Below, piece after piece: positions 49,088-60,395 of a stretch of DNA of 64,000 nt. Position numbers and translations under genes: made by a program. Origin of the DNA: Meiothermus ruber DSM 1279 (lineage in GTDB: Bacteria > Deinococcota > Deinococci > Deinococcales > Thermaceae); assembly GCF_000024425.1 (NCBI RefSeq), contig NC_013946.1, positions 2,108,001 to 2,172,000 of the forward strand, in the 5' to 3' direction. The first letter of the stretch is position 1. Each line of letters begins with the position of its first letter. A model generated the notes under the pieces. The model saw only the letters and a program-made list of their open reading frames with translations, was not told where the DNA came from and ran no database searches.

Positions 49088-51346
49088 ATGTCGAACCGCT
49101 ACATCGGTCAACCCATGAAGCGCCAAGAGGACGGCAAGCTGGTGCGGGGCCAGGGGCGGTACCTGGCCGACCTACCCTCCGAAAACCTGCTGCACCTGGC
49201 CCTGGTGCGCAGCCCCTACGCGCACGCCCGGCTGCTCTCAGTGGACACCAGCGAGGCCCTGAAGTGCCCCGGCGTGGTGGGGGTATACACCTCGAGCGAC
49301 CTCCCCGAGCTGTACGCCCCGGCCTCGGCACCGCGCGATGCCCACGGCATCCCCCATCCGCTGCTGGCCCGTGAACGGGTGCGCTACGCCGGGGAGCCGG
49401 TGGTGGCGGTGCTGGCGACCTCCGAGGCCCTGGCCCACGACGCGGCCCAGCAGGTGTTTGTGGACTACGAGCCGCTGCCGGCCTACCCCGAGCCCCTGCA
49501 GGCCGAAACAGCCCCCGCCATCCACCCCCAACTCCCGAGCAACGTGGCCCTGACCCGCAAGACCGTTGCGGGCGAGGTGGCCGAGGCCTTCGCCCGCGCC
49601 CATACGGTGGTGGGCGGGCGGCTGGTGCAGCAGCGGGTGGCCCCCAGCGCCATGGAACCACGGGGGGTACTGGCAAGCTGGGACGGTATCCGCGAGGCCC
49701 TCACGGTCTGGTCGAGCACCCAGATGCCCCACGACCTGCGCAGCGCCGTGGCGGAGAAGCTGGGCCTGGCCGAGAACCAGGTGCGGGTGATCACCCCCGA
49801 TGTGGGCGGGGCCTTTGGGGCCAAAATTAACGTTTACCCCGAGGAAATTCTGGTGGCTTATCTGGCCCGTCGCCTGGGGCGGAGCGTGCGCTGGGTGGAG
49901 GGGCGCGGCGAAAGCTTTGGGGCCACCATCCACGGGCGGGCCCAGGTGGCCGAGCTGGAGATGGCCTTCGATGCCGAGGGAAAAATTTTGGGGCTGCGCG
50001 GGCGGGTGGTGGCCGACCTGGGCGCCTATGCCCTCGAGACCACCCTGGGCAACGCCCCCGGCACCATGCTGATGCTGCAGGGGCCCTACGAGATTCCTGC
50101 ACTGGAGCTGGAGATGCTGGGGGTGTACACCAACGCCACCCCCACCGGGGCCTACCGGGGGGCCGGGCGGCCCGAGGCCACCTACTACCTCGAACGCCTG
50201 ATGGACATGGGTGCGCGGGCGCTGGGCCTCGACCCCGCCGAGATCCGCCGCAAAAACTTCATTACCGGGCCCTTCCCCTACAAAACCCGCACCGGCGCCA
50301 GGTACGACTCCGGGGCCTATGGCGAGGTGTTGCAAAAGCTGCTCGAGGTCAGCAACTACCCCCAGCTTCGCGCCGAGCAGGCCCAGGCCAAAAGCCAGGG
50401 CCGGCTGCTGGGCATCGGGCTTTGTAGCTATGTGGAGATCACCGGGTACGGCTGGGAGACCGGCGGCGTGCGCATCAACCCCGACGGCAGCGCGGTGATC
50501 TTCACCGGCACCTCGCCCCACGGCCAGGGCACCCAGAACGCCTTTGTGCAGATTGTGGCCGAACGGCTGGGCCTGCCACCGGAGCGCATCCGGGTGGTGC
50601 AGGGCGATACCCTGGCAGTTCCCTACGGCATGGGCACCGCCGGCAGCCGCACCCTTTCGGTGGGGGGCTCGGCCGTGCTGAAAGCCGCCGACCTGGTGCG
50701 CGATAAAGTGGCGCGAATTGCCGCCCATCTGCTCGAGGCCGCCCCCGAGGATATCGAGCTGCTCGAGCAGGGCTGGGGGGTGCGCGGCACCGACAAAGCC
50801 GTGCCCATGGAGCAGATCATCGCCACTGCCTTCAACCCCCGCAAGCTGCCGCCCGGCCTGGAGCCGGGGCTCGAGGGCCAGGCCAGCTTTGCCCTCAAAG
50901 ACGCCAACTACCCCTTTGGGGCGCATCTGGCCGTGGTGGAGGTAGACCCCGAGACCGGCCAGGTGCGCATCCTGCGCTATGTGGCGGTGGACGACTGCGG
51001 GGTGGTGGTCAACCCGCTGCTCTTCGAGGGCCAGCAGCACGGCGGCATCGCCCAGGGCATCGGGCAGGCCCTCTACGAGGGCATCATCTACGACGAGGAA
51101 GGGCAGAACCGCACCGCCAACTACCTGGAGTACGCCCTGCCCAAAGCCGACCAGATGCCCCCCATGGAGCCCCACCGCCACCAGACCCCCTCCCCCACCA
51201 ACCCCCTGGGGGTAAAGGGCGTGGGCGAGGCCGGGGCCATCGCCGCCACCCCGGCGGTGGTGAACGCGGTGCTGGACGCGCTGGGCATCGCTCATCTGGA
51301 CATGCCGCTCACCCCCGAAAAGGTCTGGCGGGCCCTCCGGCGCTAA
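49088..51346 (+). CDS. Xanthine-dehydrogenase family molybdopterin-binding (large) subunit, orphan
   Basis: This 752 aa protein is the large, molybdopterin-cytosine-dinucleotide-binding subunit of a molybdenum hydroxylase. It has the N-terminal IGQPMKRQEDGKLVRGQGRYLADL, TPDVGGAFGAKINVYPEEIL, TGAYRGAGRPEATYYLERLMD, GTSPHGQGTQNAFVQIVAE and GVKGVGEAGAIAATPAVVNAV, which carries the catalytic glutamate. AYRGAGRPEA lacks the selenylcysteine-type loop of CO dehydrogenase (AYRCSFR), so CO oxidation is unlikely. FAD and 2Fe-2S subunit genes are not beside it, which is unusual. The substrate (aldehyde, purine or N-heterocycle) is unknown. The kyn/anthraniloyl-CoA operon begins about 200 bp downstream. 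Confidence 0.88.
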   Translation: MSNRYIGQPMKRQEDGKLVRGQGRYLADLPSENLLHLALVRSPYAHARLLSVDTSEALKCPGVVGVYTSSDLPELYAPASAPRDAHGIPHPLLARERVRYAGEPVVAVLATSEALAHDAAQQVFVDYEPLPAYPEPLQAETAPAIHPQLPSNVALTRKTVAGEVAEAFARAHTVVGGRLVQQRVAPSAMEPRGVLASWDGIREALTVWSSTQMPHDLRSAVAEKLGLAENQVRVITPDVGGAFGAKINVYPEEILVAYLARRLGRSVRWVEGRGESFGATIHGRAQVAELEMAFDAEGKILGLRGRVVADLGAYALETTLGNAPGTMLMLQGPYEIPALELEMLGVYTNATPTGAYRGAGRPEATYYLERLMDMGARALGLDPAEIRRKNFITGPFPYKTRTGARYDSGAYGEVLQKLLEVSNYPQLRAEQAQAKSQGRLLGIGLCSYVEITGYGWETGGVRINPDGSAVIFTGTSPHGQGTQNAFVQIVAERLGLPPERIRVVQGDTLAVPYGMGTAGSRTLSVGGSAVLKAADLVRDKVARIAAHLLEAAPEDIELLEQGWGVRGTDKAVPMEQIIATAFNPRKLPPGLEPGLEGQASFALKDANYPFGAHLAVVEVDPETGQVRILRYVAVDDCGVVVNPLLFEGQQHGGIAQGIGQALYEGIIYDEEGQNRTANYLEYALPKADQMPPMEPHRHQTPSPTNPLGVKGVGEAGAIAATPAVVNAVLDALGIAHLDMPLTPEKVWRALRR

Positions 51347-51423
51347 CCCGCTCAGCCCGTTTGGGCGGTCGGTTTCGACAGGCTCGGCCGATCGTCCTCT
51401 GGGTGGTGTTTATTTCCCGTTAT

Positions 51424-51452
51424 TTGTAACCTGTCTTGCAATCTTTTATCTT
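51424..51452 (+). promoter_or_regulatory. Promoter of the tryptophan-degradation operon
   Basis: -35 TTGTAA (51424-51429), 17 bp spacer, -10 TATCTT (51447-51452), within an AT-rich island in the 197 bp gap after the molybdoenzyme gene. TTGCAA (51436-51441) offers an alternative -35. The rest of the gap holds a small GCCC/GGGC hairpin near 51368 and no gene beyond the possible mini-ORF noted separately. Confidence 0.5.
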
Positions 51453-51456
51453 ATAG

Positions 51457-51469
51457 CTAAATATTTTAG
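51457..51469. promoter_or_regulatory. Candidate MarR operator CTAAATATTTTAG
   Basis: A palindrome CTAAA-TAT-TTTAG lies at the expected transcription start, 5 bp after the -10. Short AT-rich palindromes in this position are typical for MarR-family repressors, and the operon encodes one as its third gene. Binding is inferred. Confidence 0.45.
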
Positions 51470-51493
51470 GCTTAAAGCAAAAGCGGGGTAACC

Positions 51494-51547
51494 ATGAAGC
51501 AGACCCGGGGAGCCAACCAGCAAGCGGCGTTAAGGAGGCGGCGGTGA
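51494..51547 (+). CDS. Possible 17-codon upstream ORF coupled to the monooxygenase gene
   Basis: ATG 51494 opens a frame of 17 codons ([17 protein letters not shown]) whose TGA overlaps the GTG start of the next gene as GTGA. A strong AAGGAGG for the next gene lies inside it. It ends in four arginine codons (AGG AGG CGG CGG), two of them supplied by the Shine-Dalgarno itself. It may be chance. Confidence 0.25.
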   Translation: MKQTRGANQQAALRRRR

Positions 51548-53871
51548 GGATTGTCTGCATCGGCGGCGGGCCGGCGGGGCTCTACTTCGCCCTGCTGATG
51601 AAAAAGCAAAACCCCGCCCACCAGATCACGGTGCTCGAGCGCAACCGCCCGGACGACACCTTCGGCTGGGGGGTGGTGTTTTCCGACCAGACCTTGGGCA
51701 ACCTGGAAAAGGCCGACCACCCCACCTACCTCCAGATCAGCCGGGCTTTCCACCGCTGGGACGCGCTCGAGGTGCACTTCAAGGGCCGGGTGATCCGCTC
51801 GGAGGGGCACGGCTTTATCGGCATCGGGCGCAAGAAACTGCTGAACATCCTGCAAGCGCGCTGCCGGGAGCTGGGCGTGAACCTGGTCTTCCAGACCGAG
51901 GTCACCGACGACGAGGTCATAGCCCAGGTCTACCAGGCCGATCTGGTGATCGCCTCCGACGGCATCAACAGCCGCATCCGCAAAAAGTATGAAGCTTCGT
52001 ACCAGCCCGATATTGAGCTGCGCAAGTGCCGCTTCGTCTGGCTGGGCACCCACCAGCCCTTTCCGGCCTTCACCTTTGCCTTCGAGAAAACCGAGTGGGG
52101 CTGGTTTCAGGGCCACGCCTACCAGTTCGACGAGCACACCTCGACCTTCATTGTGGAGACGCCCGAAACGGTCTGGCAGAAGGCCGGCCTGGACAGGATG
52201 AGCCAGGAGGAGGGCATCGCCTTTTGCGAGCGGCTTTTTGCCAAGTACCTGGGGGGGCACCGGCTGATCTCCAATGCCGCCCATCTGCGGGGCTCGGCCA
52301 TCTGGATCCGGTTTCCCCGGGTGGTCTGCCAGAACTGGGTGCACTGGAACGGCCCGGTGCCGGTGGTGCTGATGGGCGACGCCGCACACAGCGCGCACTT
52401 TTCCATTGGCAGCGGCACCAAGCTGGCCCTCGAGGACGCCATCGAGCTAGCCCGCACCTTCGAGCGGCTAGGCGATACACCGGCGCACCTGCCCGAGGTG
52501 CTCGAGGCCTACCAGAAAGTGCGGCAGGTGGAGGTGCTCAAACTTCAAAACGCCGCGCGCAACTCCACCGAGTGGTTCGAGAACGTGGAGCGCTACAGCC
52601 ACTTCGAGGCCGAGCAGTTTGCCTATAGCCTCCTGACCCGCTCCCAGCGCATCTCGCACGAGAACCTGCGCCTGCGCGACCGGCGGTACCTCGAGGGCTA
52701 CGAGCGCTGGCTGGCGCAGAAATCCGGCCTGCCCCCCAGGCCCATCCCGCCCATGTTCACCCCCTTCCGGCTGCGGGGCCTGACCCTCAAGAACCGGGTG
52801 GTGGTCTCGCCCATGGCTATGTACTCGGCCCAGGACGGGCTGGTCAACGACTTCCACCTGGTGCACCTGGGGGCCAGGGCCCTGGGCGGGGCGGCGATGG
52901 TCTTTACCGAGATGACCGCCCCTTCCCCCGACGGGCGCATCACGCCGGGCTGCGCGGGGCTCTACAGCGAGGCCCACATGCGGGCTTACAAGCGCATCGT
53001 GGATTTTGTGCACCAGCACACCGATGCCAAGATTGCCCTGCAGCTCGGGCACGCCGGGCCCAAAGGCTCGACCCAGGTGGGTTGGGAGGCCCAGGACGAA
53101 CCCCTGCCCGAGGGCAACTGGCCGCTCATCGCTCCCTCCCCCATCCCCTACGGCCCCCACAACCAGATCCCCCGCACGATGACCCGTGAGGATATGGAGC
53201 GGGTCAAGGCCGAGTTTGTGCGGGCCGCCCAGTGGGGGGTGGAGGCCGGCTTCGACTGGCTCGAGCTGCACTGCGCCCATGGCTACCTGCTCTCGGCCTT
53301 CATCTGCCCCCTCACCAACCAGCGCACCGACGAGTACGGCGGCAGCCTGGAGAACCGCTGCCGGTACCCCCTCGAGGTCTTCCGGGCCTTGCGCGCAGTC
53401 TGGCCGGAGCACCTGCCGATCTCGGTGCGCATCTCCGCCCACGACTGGGCCCCCGGCGGCAACACCCCCGACGACGCGGTGGAGATCGCCCGATTGTTCA
53501 AGGAGGCCGGGTGCGACCTGATTGACGTCTCCTCGGGGCAGACCACCCGCCAGGCCCGGCCGGTGTACGGGCGCATGTACCAGACCCCCTTCGCCGACCG
53601 CATCCGCAACGAGGTGGGCATCGCCACCATGGCGGTCGGGGCCATCTACGAGGCCGACCACGTGAACTCGATTATCGCCGCCGGGCGGGCCGACCTGTGC
53701 GCCATCGCCCGGCCTCACCTGGCCGACCCCCACTGGACGCTGAACCAGGCCGCGCGGCTTGGCTACACCGAGATAAGCTGGCCCAAGCAGTACCTATCCG
53801 GCAAAGCCCAGCTCGAGCGCAACCTGGCCCGGGCCTCGCTCGAGCGGGCCGAGGAGCTGGCCATCCGATGA
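51544..53871 (+). CDS. Fused flavin monooxygenase/Old Yellow Enzyme, 2-aminobenzoyl-CoA monooxygenase/reductase type
   Basis: The 775 aa protein fuses two flavoenzymes. Residues 1-390 form an FAD monooxygenase (GxGxxG in [17 protein letters not shown] motif [20 protein letters not shown]). Residues about 400-775 form an NADH:flavin oxidoreductase barrel ([71 protein letters not shown]). This arrangement is known from 2-aminobenzoyl-CoA monooxygenase/reductase and salicylyl-CoA 5-hydroxylase, which hydroxylate and partly reduce the CoA-activated ring. With kynU, kynA and an aryl-CoA ligase in the same operon, 2-aminobenzoyl-CoA is the likely substrate. GTG 51544 follows AAGGAGG. Confidence 0.9.
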   Translation: MRIVCIGGGPAGLYFALLMKKQNPAHQITVLERNRPDDTFGWGVVFSDQTLGNLEKADHPTYLQISRAFHRWDALEVHFKGRVIRSEGHGFIGIGRKKLLNILQARCRELGVNLVFQTEVTDDEVIAQVYQADLVIASDGINSRIRKKYEASYQPDIELRKCRFVWLGTHQPFPAFTFAFEKTEWGWFQGHAYQFDEHTSTFIVETPETVWQKAGLDRMSQEEGIAFCERLFAKYLGGHRLISNAAHLRGSAIWIRFPRVVCQNWVHWNGPVPVVLMGDAAHSAHFSIGSGTKLALEDAIELARTFERLGDTPAHLPEVLEAYQKVRQVEVLKLQNAARNSTEWFENVERYSHFEAEQFAYSLLTRSQRISHENLRLRDRRYLEGYERWLAQKSGLPPRPIPPMFTPFRLRGLTLKNRVVVSPMAMYSAQDGLVNDFHLVHLGARALGGAAMVFTEMTAPSPDGRITPGCAGLYSEAHMRAYKRIVDFVHQHTDAKIALQLGHAGPKGSTQVGWEAQDEPLPEGNWPLIAPSPIPYGPHNQIPRTMTREDMERVKAEFVRAAQWGVEAGFDWLELHCAHGYLLSAFICPLTNQRTDEYGGSLENRCRYPLEVFRALRAVWPEHLPISVRISAHDWAPGGNTPDDAVEIARLFKEAGCDLIDVSSGQTTRQARPVYGRMYQTPFADRIRNEVGIATMAVGAIYEADHVNSIIAAGRADLCAIARPHLADPHWTLNQAARLGYTEISWPKQYLSGKAQLERNLARASLERAEELAIR

Positions 53872-54635
53872 AACCACTGGCAGGCAAGCACGCAGTTGTA
53901 ACCGGCGGGGGGCGCGGCATCGGGGCTGCCATTGCAACGGCGCTGGCCGGTGCGGGGGTCCGCCTCACCCTGCTGGGGCGTAGCCGGGCACAGCTGGAGG
54001 CCCAGGCCCGCAAACTGGCAACGGAAGTTCACGTGGAAACCTGCGACGTGACCGACCCCGCCCAGGTGCAGCAGGCCTTCGAGGGCGCGTCCCACGCCCT
54101 GGGGAAAGTAGACATCCTGGTCAACAACGCCGGCCAGGCCGAGAGCCGGCCCTTCGGCAAAACCGACCTGAGGCTGTGGAGAACCATGCTCGAAGTGAAC
54201 CTCACCGGAACCTTTCTGTGCACCCAGGCGGCCCTGCCGGGCATGCTGGCCGCGGGCTGGGGGCGCATCGTCAACATCGCCAGCACCGCCGGGCTCAGGG
54301 GCTACCCCTACGTGAGCGCCTACTGCGCGGCCAAGCACGGGGTGATCGGCCTGACCCGCGCGCTGGCGTTGGAGCTGGCCCGGAAGAACATCACCGTGAA
54401 TGCGGTCTGCCCCGGCTTCACCCAGACCGAGCTGCTCGAGGCCAGCCTTGCCGCCATCGTGCAGAAGACCGGGCGCAGCCCCACCGAGGCCCGGGCCGAA
54501 CTGGTGCGGCACAACCCCCAGGGCCGCCTGGTCGAGCCCGAAGAGGTGGCCCAGGCCGTGCTGTGGCTGTGCATGCCCGGGTCGGCAGCCCTGACCGGCC
54601 AGGCCATCGCGGTGGCGGGCGGGGAGGTGATGTAG
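53868..54635 (+). CDS. Short-chain dehydrogenase/reductase of the anthraniloyl-CoA operon
   Basis: A 255 aa SDR with TGGGRGIG cofactor loop (residue about 13), [12 protein letters not shown], the catalytic serine in [17 protein letters not shown] (Tyr-x-x-x-Lys) and [14 protein letters not shown]. It is likely a 3-hydroxyacyl-CoA dehydrogenase acting on a ring-derived or ring-opened CoA ester, judged by its neighbours. ATG 53868 overlaps the preceding stop as ATGA; the upstream open frame lies inside the monooxygenase gene. It is followed with no gap by marR. Confidence 0.88.
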   Translation: MKPLAGKHAVVTGGGRGIGAAIATALAGAGVRLTLLGRSRAQLEAQARKLATEVHVETCDVTDPAQVQQAFEGASHALGKVDILVNNAGQAESRPFGKTDLRLWRTMLEVNLTGTFLCTQAALPGMLAAGWGRIVNIASTAGLRGYPYVSAYCAAKHGVIGLTRALALELARKNITVNAVCPGFTQTELLEASLAAIVQKTGRSPTEARAELVRHNPQGRLVEPEEVAQAVLWLCMPGSAALTGQAIAVAGGEVM

Positions 54636-55120
54636 ATGCCGGCGGTCAAGCCCGACCTCGAGACCCGCCTGGCCGAAGACCACCACCAGGCCATCAAGCT
54701 GTGGCTGCGTCTGCTCACCTGCACCAACCTGATCACCGGGCAGATTCGCACCCGGCTGCGGGAACACTTCCAGACCACCCTGCCCCGCTTCGACCTGCTG
54801 GCCCAGCTCGAGCGCCACCCCGAGGGCCTCAAGATGAGCGAGCTGTCCAAGCGCATGATGGTGACCACCGGCAACGTCACCGGGATTACCGACCAGCTCG
54901 AGGCCGAGGGCCTGGTGCGGCGTGAGCCCGACCCCCAGGATCGGCGGGCTTTCACGGTCAAGCTCACCCCTCTGGGCCGCCAGGTGTTCGCCCGGATGGC
55001 CCAGGAGCACGAAGGCTGGGTGATCGAGCTTTTTGAAGGGCTCTCCAGCAGCGAAAAAGAACAGATGTACACGCTTTTGGGCAAACTCAAAACCCACCTC
55101 AACGGAAAGGAGGCCCGCCG

Positions 55121-55124
<4 letters not shown>
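54636..55124 (+). CDS. MarR-family transcriptional regulator
   Basis: A 162 aa regulator with a winged helix-turn-helix: [20 protein letters not shown] (as PRFDLLAQL), [22 protein letters not shown] and the wing [17 protein letters not shown]. MarR proteins of aromatic-degradation operons usually respond to the aryl-CoA intermediate. The ATG follows the SDR stop directly, so it is coupled to it. A palindrome at the operon promoter (51457-51469) is a candidate binding site. Confidence 0.9.
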
Positions 55125-57121
<1,997 letters not shown>

Positions 57122-57144
<23 letters not shown>

Positions 57145-58741
57145 CACCTTTGCCCGCGACCATCTACCCCCCAGATCGGAGTGGCCGGAGCTGGTCTTCA
57201 GCCTGCCCGAACTCCAGTATCCCGAGCGGCTCAACTGCGCCAGCGAGCTGCTCGACCGGATGGCGGCCCGGCACCCCGAACGCCTTTGCCTGCAAGGTGC
57301 AGGCCTCCGCTGGAGCTACGCCGAGCTGCTCGAGCAGGCCAACCGCATCGCCCATGTGCTGACCCAGGATATGGGCCTGGTGCCCGGCAACCGGGTGCTG
57401 CTGCGCGCCCCCAACCACCCCATGCTGGTGGCGGCCTGGTTTGCGGTGATGAAAACCGGGGGCATTGCGGTCACCACCATGCCCTTGCTGCGGGCCAAGG
57501 AGCTTACCGAAGTAGTGAACAAGGCCCAGATATCGCATGCCCTGTGCGACGGGCGGCTGCGGGAGGAGCTCGAGCACGCGCGATCCAACTGCCCCACCCT
57601 GCAACAGGTGGTCTACTGGGGCGAAGGGGGCAGCCTGGAGGCCCGGATGGCCCATAAACCCACGCACTTCGCCAACGTAGAGACGGCCAGTGACGACACC
57701 TGCCTGATCGCCTTCACCTCCGGCACCACCGGCCAGCCCAAGGGCTGTATGCACTTCCACCGCGACGTGCTGGCCATCTGCGACACCTTTGGCAAGTACA
57801 TCCTGCGGGCCACCCCCGACGACGTGTTCATCGGCAGCCCACCGCTGGCCTTCACCTTTGGGCTGGGGGGGCTGGTGCTTTTCCCCATGCGCATTGGGGC
57901 TTCCTCGGTCTTGCTGGAAAAAGCCAGCCCCGATCTTCTGCTCCCGGCTATCGCCGAGTACCGGGCCAGCGTGGTCTTCACCTCCCCCACCGCCTACCGG
58001 GCCATGGCCGCCCAGGCCCAAAAGTTCGACCTCACCTCGCTGCGCAAGTGCGTTTCGGCCGGGGAGCCCCTGCCGGCCTCCACCCGTAAGCTCTGGAAAG
58101 AGGCCACCGGCATTGAGCTCATCGACGGCATCGGGGCCACCGAGATGCTGCACATCTTCATCTCCCACACCGAGGAAGAGGCCAGGCCGGGGGCCACCGG
58201 CAAACCCGTGCCGGGCTACCAGGCCTGCGTGCTGGACGAGGCAGGCCAGCCGCTTCCCCCAGGGCGGGTGGGCCGCCTGGCGGTGAAGGGCCCCACCGGC
58301 TGCCGCTACCTGGCCGACGAGCGCCAGCGCAACTACGTACAGCACGGCTGGAACATCACCGGGGATGCCTACCTGGTGGACGAGGAGGGCTACTTCGTCT
58401 ACCAGGCCCGCACCGACGATATGATTGTCTCGGCGGGCTACAACATCGCCGGCCCCGAGGTGGAGGATGCCCTGCTGCTCCACCCGGCGGTGGCCGAGTG
58501 CGCGGTGGTGGGGGCCCCCGATCCCGAGCGGGGCCAGATCGTCAAGGCCTATGTGGTGCTGCGAGCCGGCGTGGAGCCTTCGGCCGCGCTGGTGAAAGAG
58601 CTGCAGGACTTCGTCAAGCAGAAAATTGCTCCTTACAAGTACCCGCGGGCCATCGAGTTCCGCGAGAGCCTGCCCCGCACCCAGACTGGTAAATTACAGC
58701 GGTATTTGCTGCGCAAGGAAGCAGAACAGAAAAGGGTATAG
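57122..58741 (+). CDS. Aryl-CoA ligase, 2-aminobenzoate-CoA-ligase type
   Basis: The 539 aa AMP-forming ligase has the P-loop [18 protein letters not shown], the [15 protein letters not shown] motif, [40 protein letters not shown] and the final lysine [10 protein letters not shown]. The GATEMLH segment and general pattern resemble benzoate- and 2-aminobenzoate-CoA ligases. Together with kynureninase, which releases anthranilate, its substrate is most likely 2-aminobenzoate. ATG 57122 follows AAGGAGG (in GCGAAAGGAGGCACCGG). Confidence 0.9.
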
Positions 58742-58743
58742 CC

Positions 58744-59157
58744 ATGGAGAAGCTCGAGGATAGCTGGCAAATCCTGCAACCCCCCGGTTGGAAGCCGCCC
58801 CGGGGATACGTAAACGGCATCGCGGCCAGAGGGCGCATGGTGTTTTTGGCTGGAATGGTAGGCTGGAACCATCAGGGTGTCTTTGAGTCTGACAACTTTG
58901 TCGAACAGGCCCGCCAGGCCCTGCAAAACATTGTAGAAACCCTGGCCCAGGCAGGCGGCCGGCCCGAACACGTGGTGCGGCTCACCTGGTTTATCCTCAG
59001 CAAACAGGAGTACCTGGCCCAGCTCGACGCCCTGGGCCTGGCCTACCGCGAGGTAATGGGCCGCCACTACCCCGCCATGTCGGTGGTGGAGGTGAGGGCG
59101 CTGATCGAAGACCAGGCCAAGGTGGAGATCGAGGCCACTGCCGTGATCCCCGAGTAA
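58744..59157 (+). CDS. RidA-family protein of the anthraniloyl-CoA operon
   Basis: A 137 aa RidA/YjgF-like protein. It starts LQPPGWKPPRGYVNGIAARGRMVFLAGMVGW and has QARQALQNIVETLAQAGGRPEHVVRLTW and a C-terminal VEVRALIEDQAKVEIEATAVIPE, close to the RidA signature where the conserved arginine sits in EVRALI. RidA proteins hydrolyse enamine/imine intermediates, and 2-aminomuconate deaminase is one of them. Here it may deaminate the enamine made by the monooxygenase/reductase. The ATG is 3 bp after the ligase stop. Confidence 0.88.
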   Translation: MEKLEDSWQILQPPGWKPPRGYVNGIAARGRMVFLAGMVGWNHQGVFESDNFVEQARQALQNIVETLAQAGGRPEHVVRLTWFILSKQEYLAQLDALGLAYREVMGRHYPAMSVVEVRALIEDQAKVEIEATAVIPE

Positions 59158-59165
59158 GGAGAGCC

Positions 59166-60395
59166 ATGACCTTAGCCGAGCTGCAAGCCCTCGACCGCAC
59201 CGACCCCCTGGCCCCCAAGCGGGCTGAGTTCCTGCTGCCCGAAGGGGTCATCTACCTCGACGGCAACTCGCTGGGGGCCCTGCCCAAGCGGGTGGTGGCC
59301 CGCATGGAACAGGTGGTACAGGCCGAGTGGGGCCAGAGCCTGATCAAGAGCTGGAACCTGCACGGCTGGATTGACCTGCCCCAGCGGGTGGGGGCCAGGA
59401 TCGCCCGGCTGATTGGGGCCGAGCCCGACGAGGTCATCGCCGCCGACTCGACCTCGGTCAACCTGTTCAAGGTGCTGCTGGCCGCCCTCGAGCTGCGCCC
59501 GGGGCGCAGGGTTATCGTTTCGGACATCGACAACTTCCCCACCGACCTCTACATCGCCCAGGGCATCGCCGAGCTTCGGGGCGGGTACGAGCTGCGCTTC
59601 GTAAAAAAAGACCAGCTCGAGGAGGCCCTCGACGAGCAGACCGCGGTGCTGATGCTGACCGAGGTGGACTACCGCACCGGCTACCTCTACGACATGGCCC
59701 GGCTCACCCGGCTGGCCCAGCAGAAAGGGGCCCTGACCATCTGGGATCTGGCCCATAGCGCGGGGGCCCTTCCGGTGCAGCTCAACCGGCACGGGGTGGA
59801 TTTTGCCGTGGGTTGCGGCTACAAGTACCTCAACGGCGGCCCGGGCGCGCCGGCTTTTCTGTTCGTGGCCCGGCGACACCAGGAGGCCACCCGGCCTTTC
59901 CTGACCGGCTGGATGGGGCACCAGGCTCCCTTCGCTTTTGTACCCGAGTACCTGCCCGCCCTGGATATCCGGCGCCTGACGGTGGGGACGCCCGGCGTGC
60001 TCTCGATGAGCGCGTTGGAAGCGGCGCTCGAGGTCTTCGAGGGCGTGGAGATGGAGCAGGTGCGGCAAAAGTCGCTACAGCTCACCGACCTCTTCATCGA
60101 GCTGATGGAGCCGCTGGCCGCCCGTTATGGCTTCCAGCTCGCCACACCGCGTGAACACCACCGCCGGGGCAGCCAGGTGGCCTACCGGCACCCCGAGGGC
60201 TACGCGATTATGCAGGCCCTGATCAGCCAGGGGGTGGTCGGCGACTTCCGCGCCCCCGACATCCTACGCTTTGGCTTCACCCCGCTGTACCTGCGCTATG
60301 AGGACGTCTACCACGCAGTACAGCGGCTGGAACAGGTTATGCAAAGCGGGCTCTGGCAAGAAGCGCGCTTCCAGGAAAGGGCCAAGGTGACCTGA
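59166..60395 (+). CDS. kynU: Kynureninase
   Basis: The 409 aa PLP enzyme cleaves kynurenine to anthranilate and alanine. The phosphopyridoxyl lysine is in GCGYKYLNGGPGAPAF (about residue 220), with IWDLAHSAGALPVQLN before it, VIYLDGNSLGALPK, SWNLHGWIDLP, DSTSVNLFKV and GWMGHQAPFAF elsewhere. Alignment blocks and length are typical for bacterial KynU. It overlaps kynA by one base (TGATG). Confidence 0.95.
   Translation: MTLAELQALDRTDPLAPKRAEFLLPEGVIYLDGNSLGALPKRVVARMEQVVQAEWGQSLIKSWNLHGWIDLPQRVGARIARLIGAEPDEVIAADSTSVNLFKVLLAALELRPGRRVIVSDIDNFPTDLYIAQGIAELRGGYELRFVKKDQLEEALDEQTAVLMLTEVDYRTGYLYDMARLTRLAQQKGALTIWDLAHSAGALPVQLNRHGVDFAVGCGYKYLNGGPGAPAFLFVARRHQEATRPFLTGWMGHQAPFAFVPEYLPALDIRRLTVGTPGVLSMSALEAALEVFEGVEMEQVRQKSLQLTDLFIELMEPLAARYGFQLATPREHHRRGSQVAYRHPEGYAIMQALISQGVVGDFRAPDILRFGFTPLYLRYEDVYHAVQRLEQVMQSGLWQEARFQERAKVT

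Noticed and set aside
49238-51295. 685-codon minus-strand frame
   Set aside because: Antisense to the complete molybdenum-hydroxylase subunit; Gly/His/Gln-rich shadow with no recognisable domain, despite its length.
49088-51346. Aerobic CO dehydrogenase large subunit
   Set aside because: The active-site loop is AYRGAGR, not the AYRCSFR of true CO dehydrogenases, and coxM/coxS are absent.
52468-53733. 421-codon minus-strand frame
   Set aside because: Shadow of the fused monooxygenase/OYE gene.
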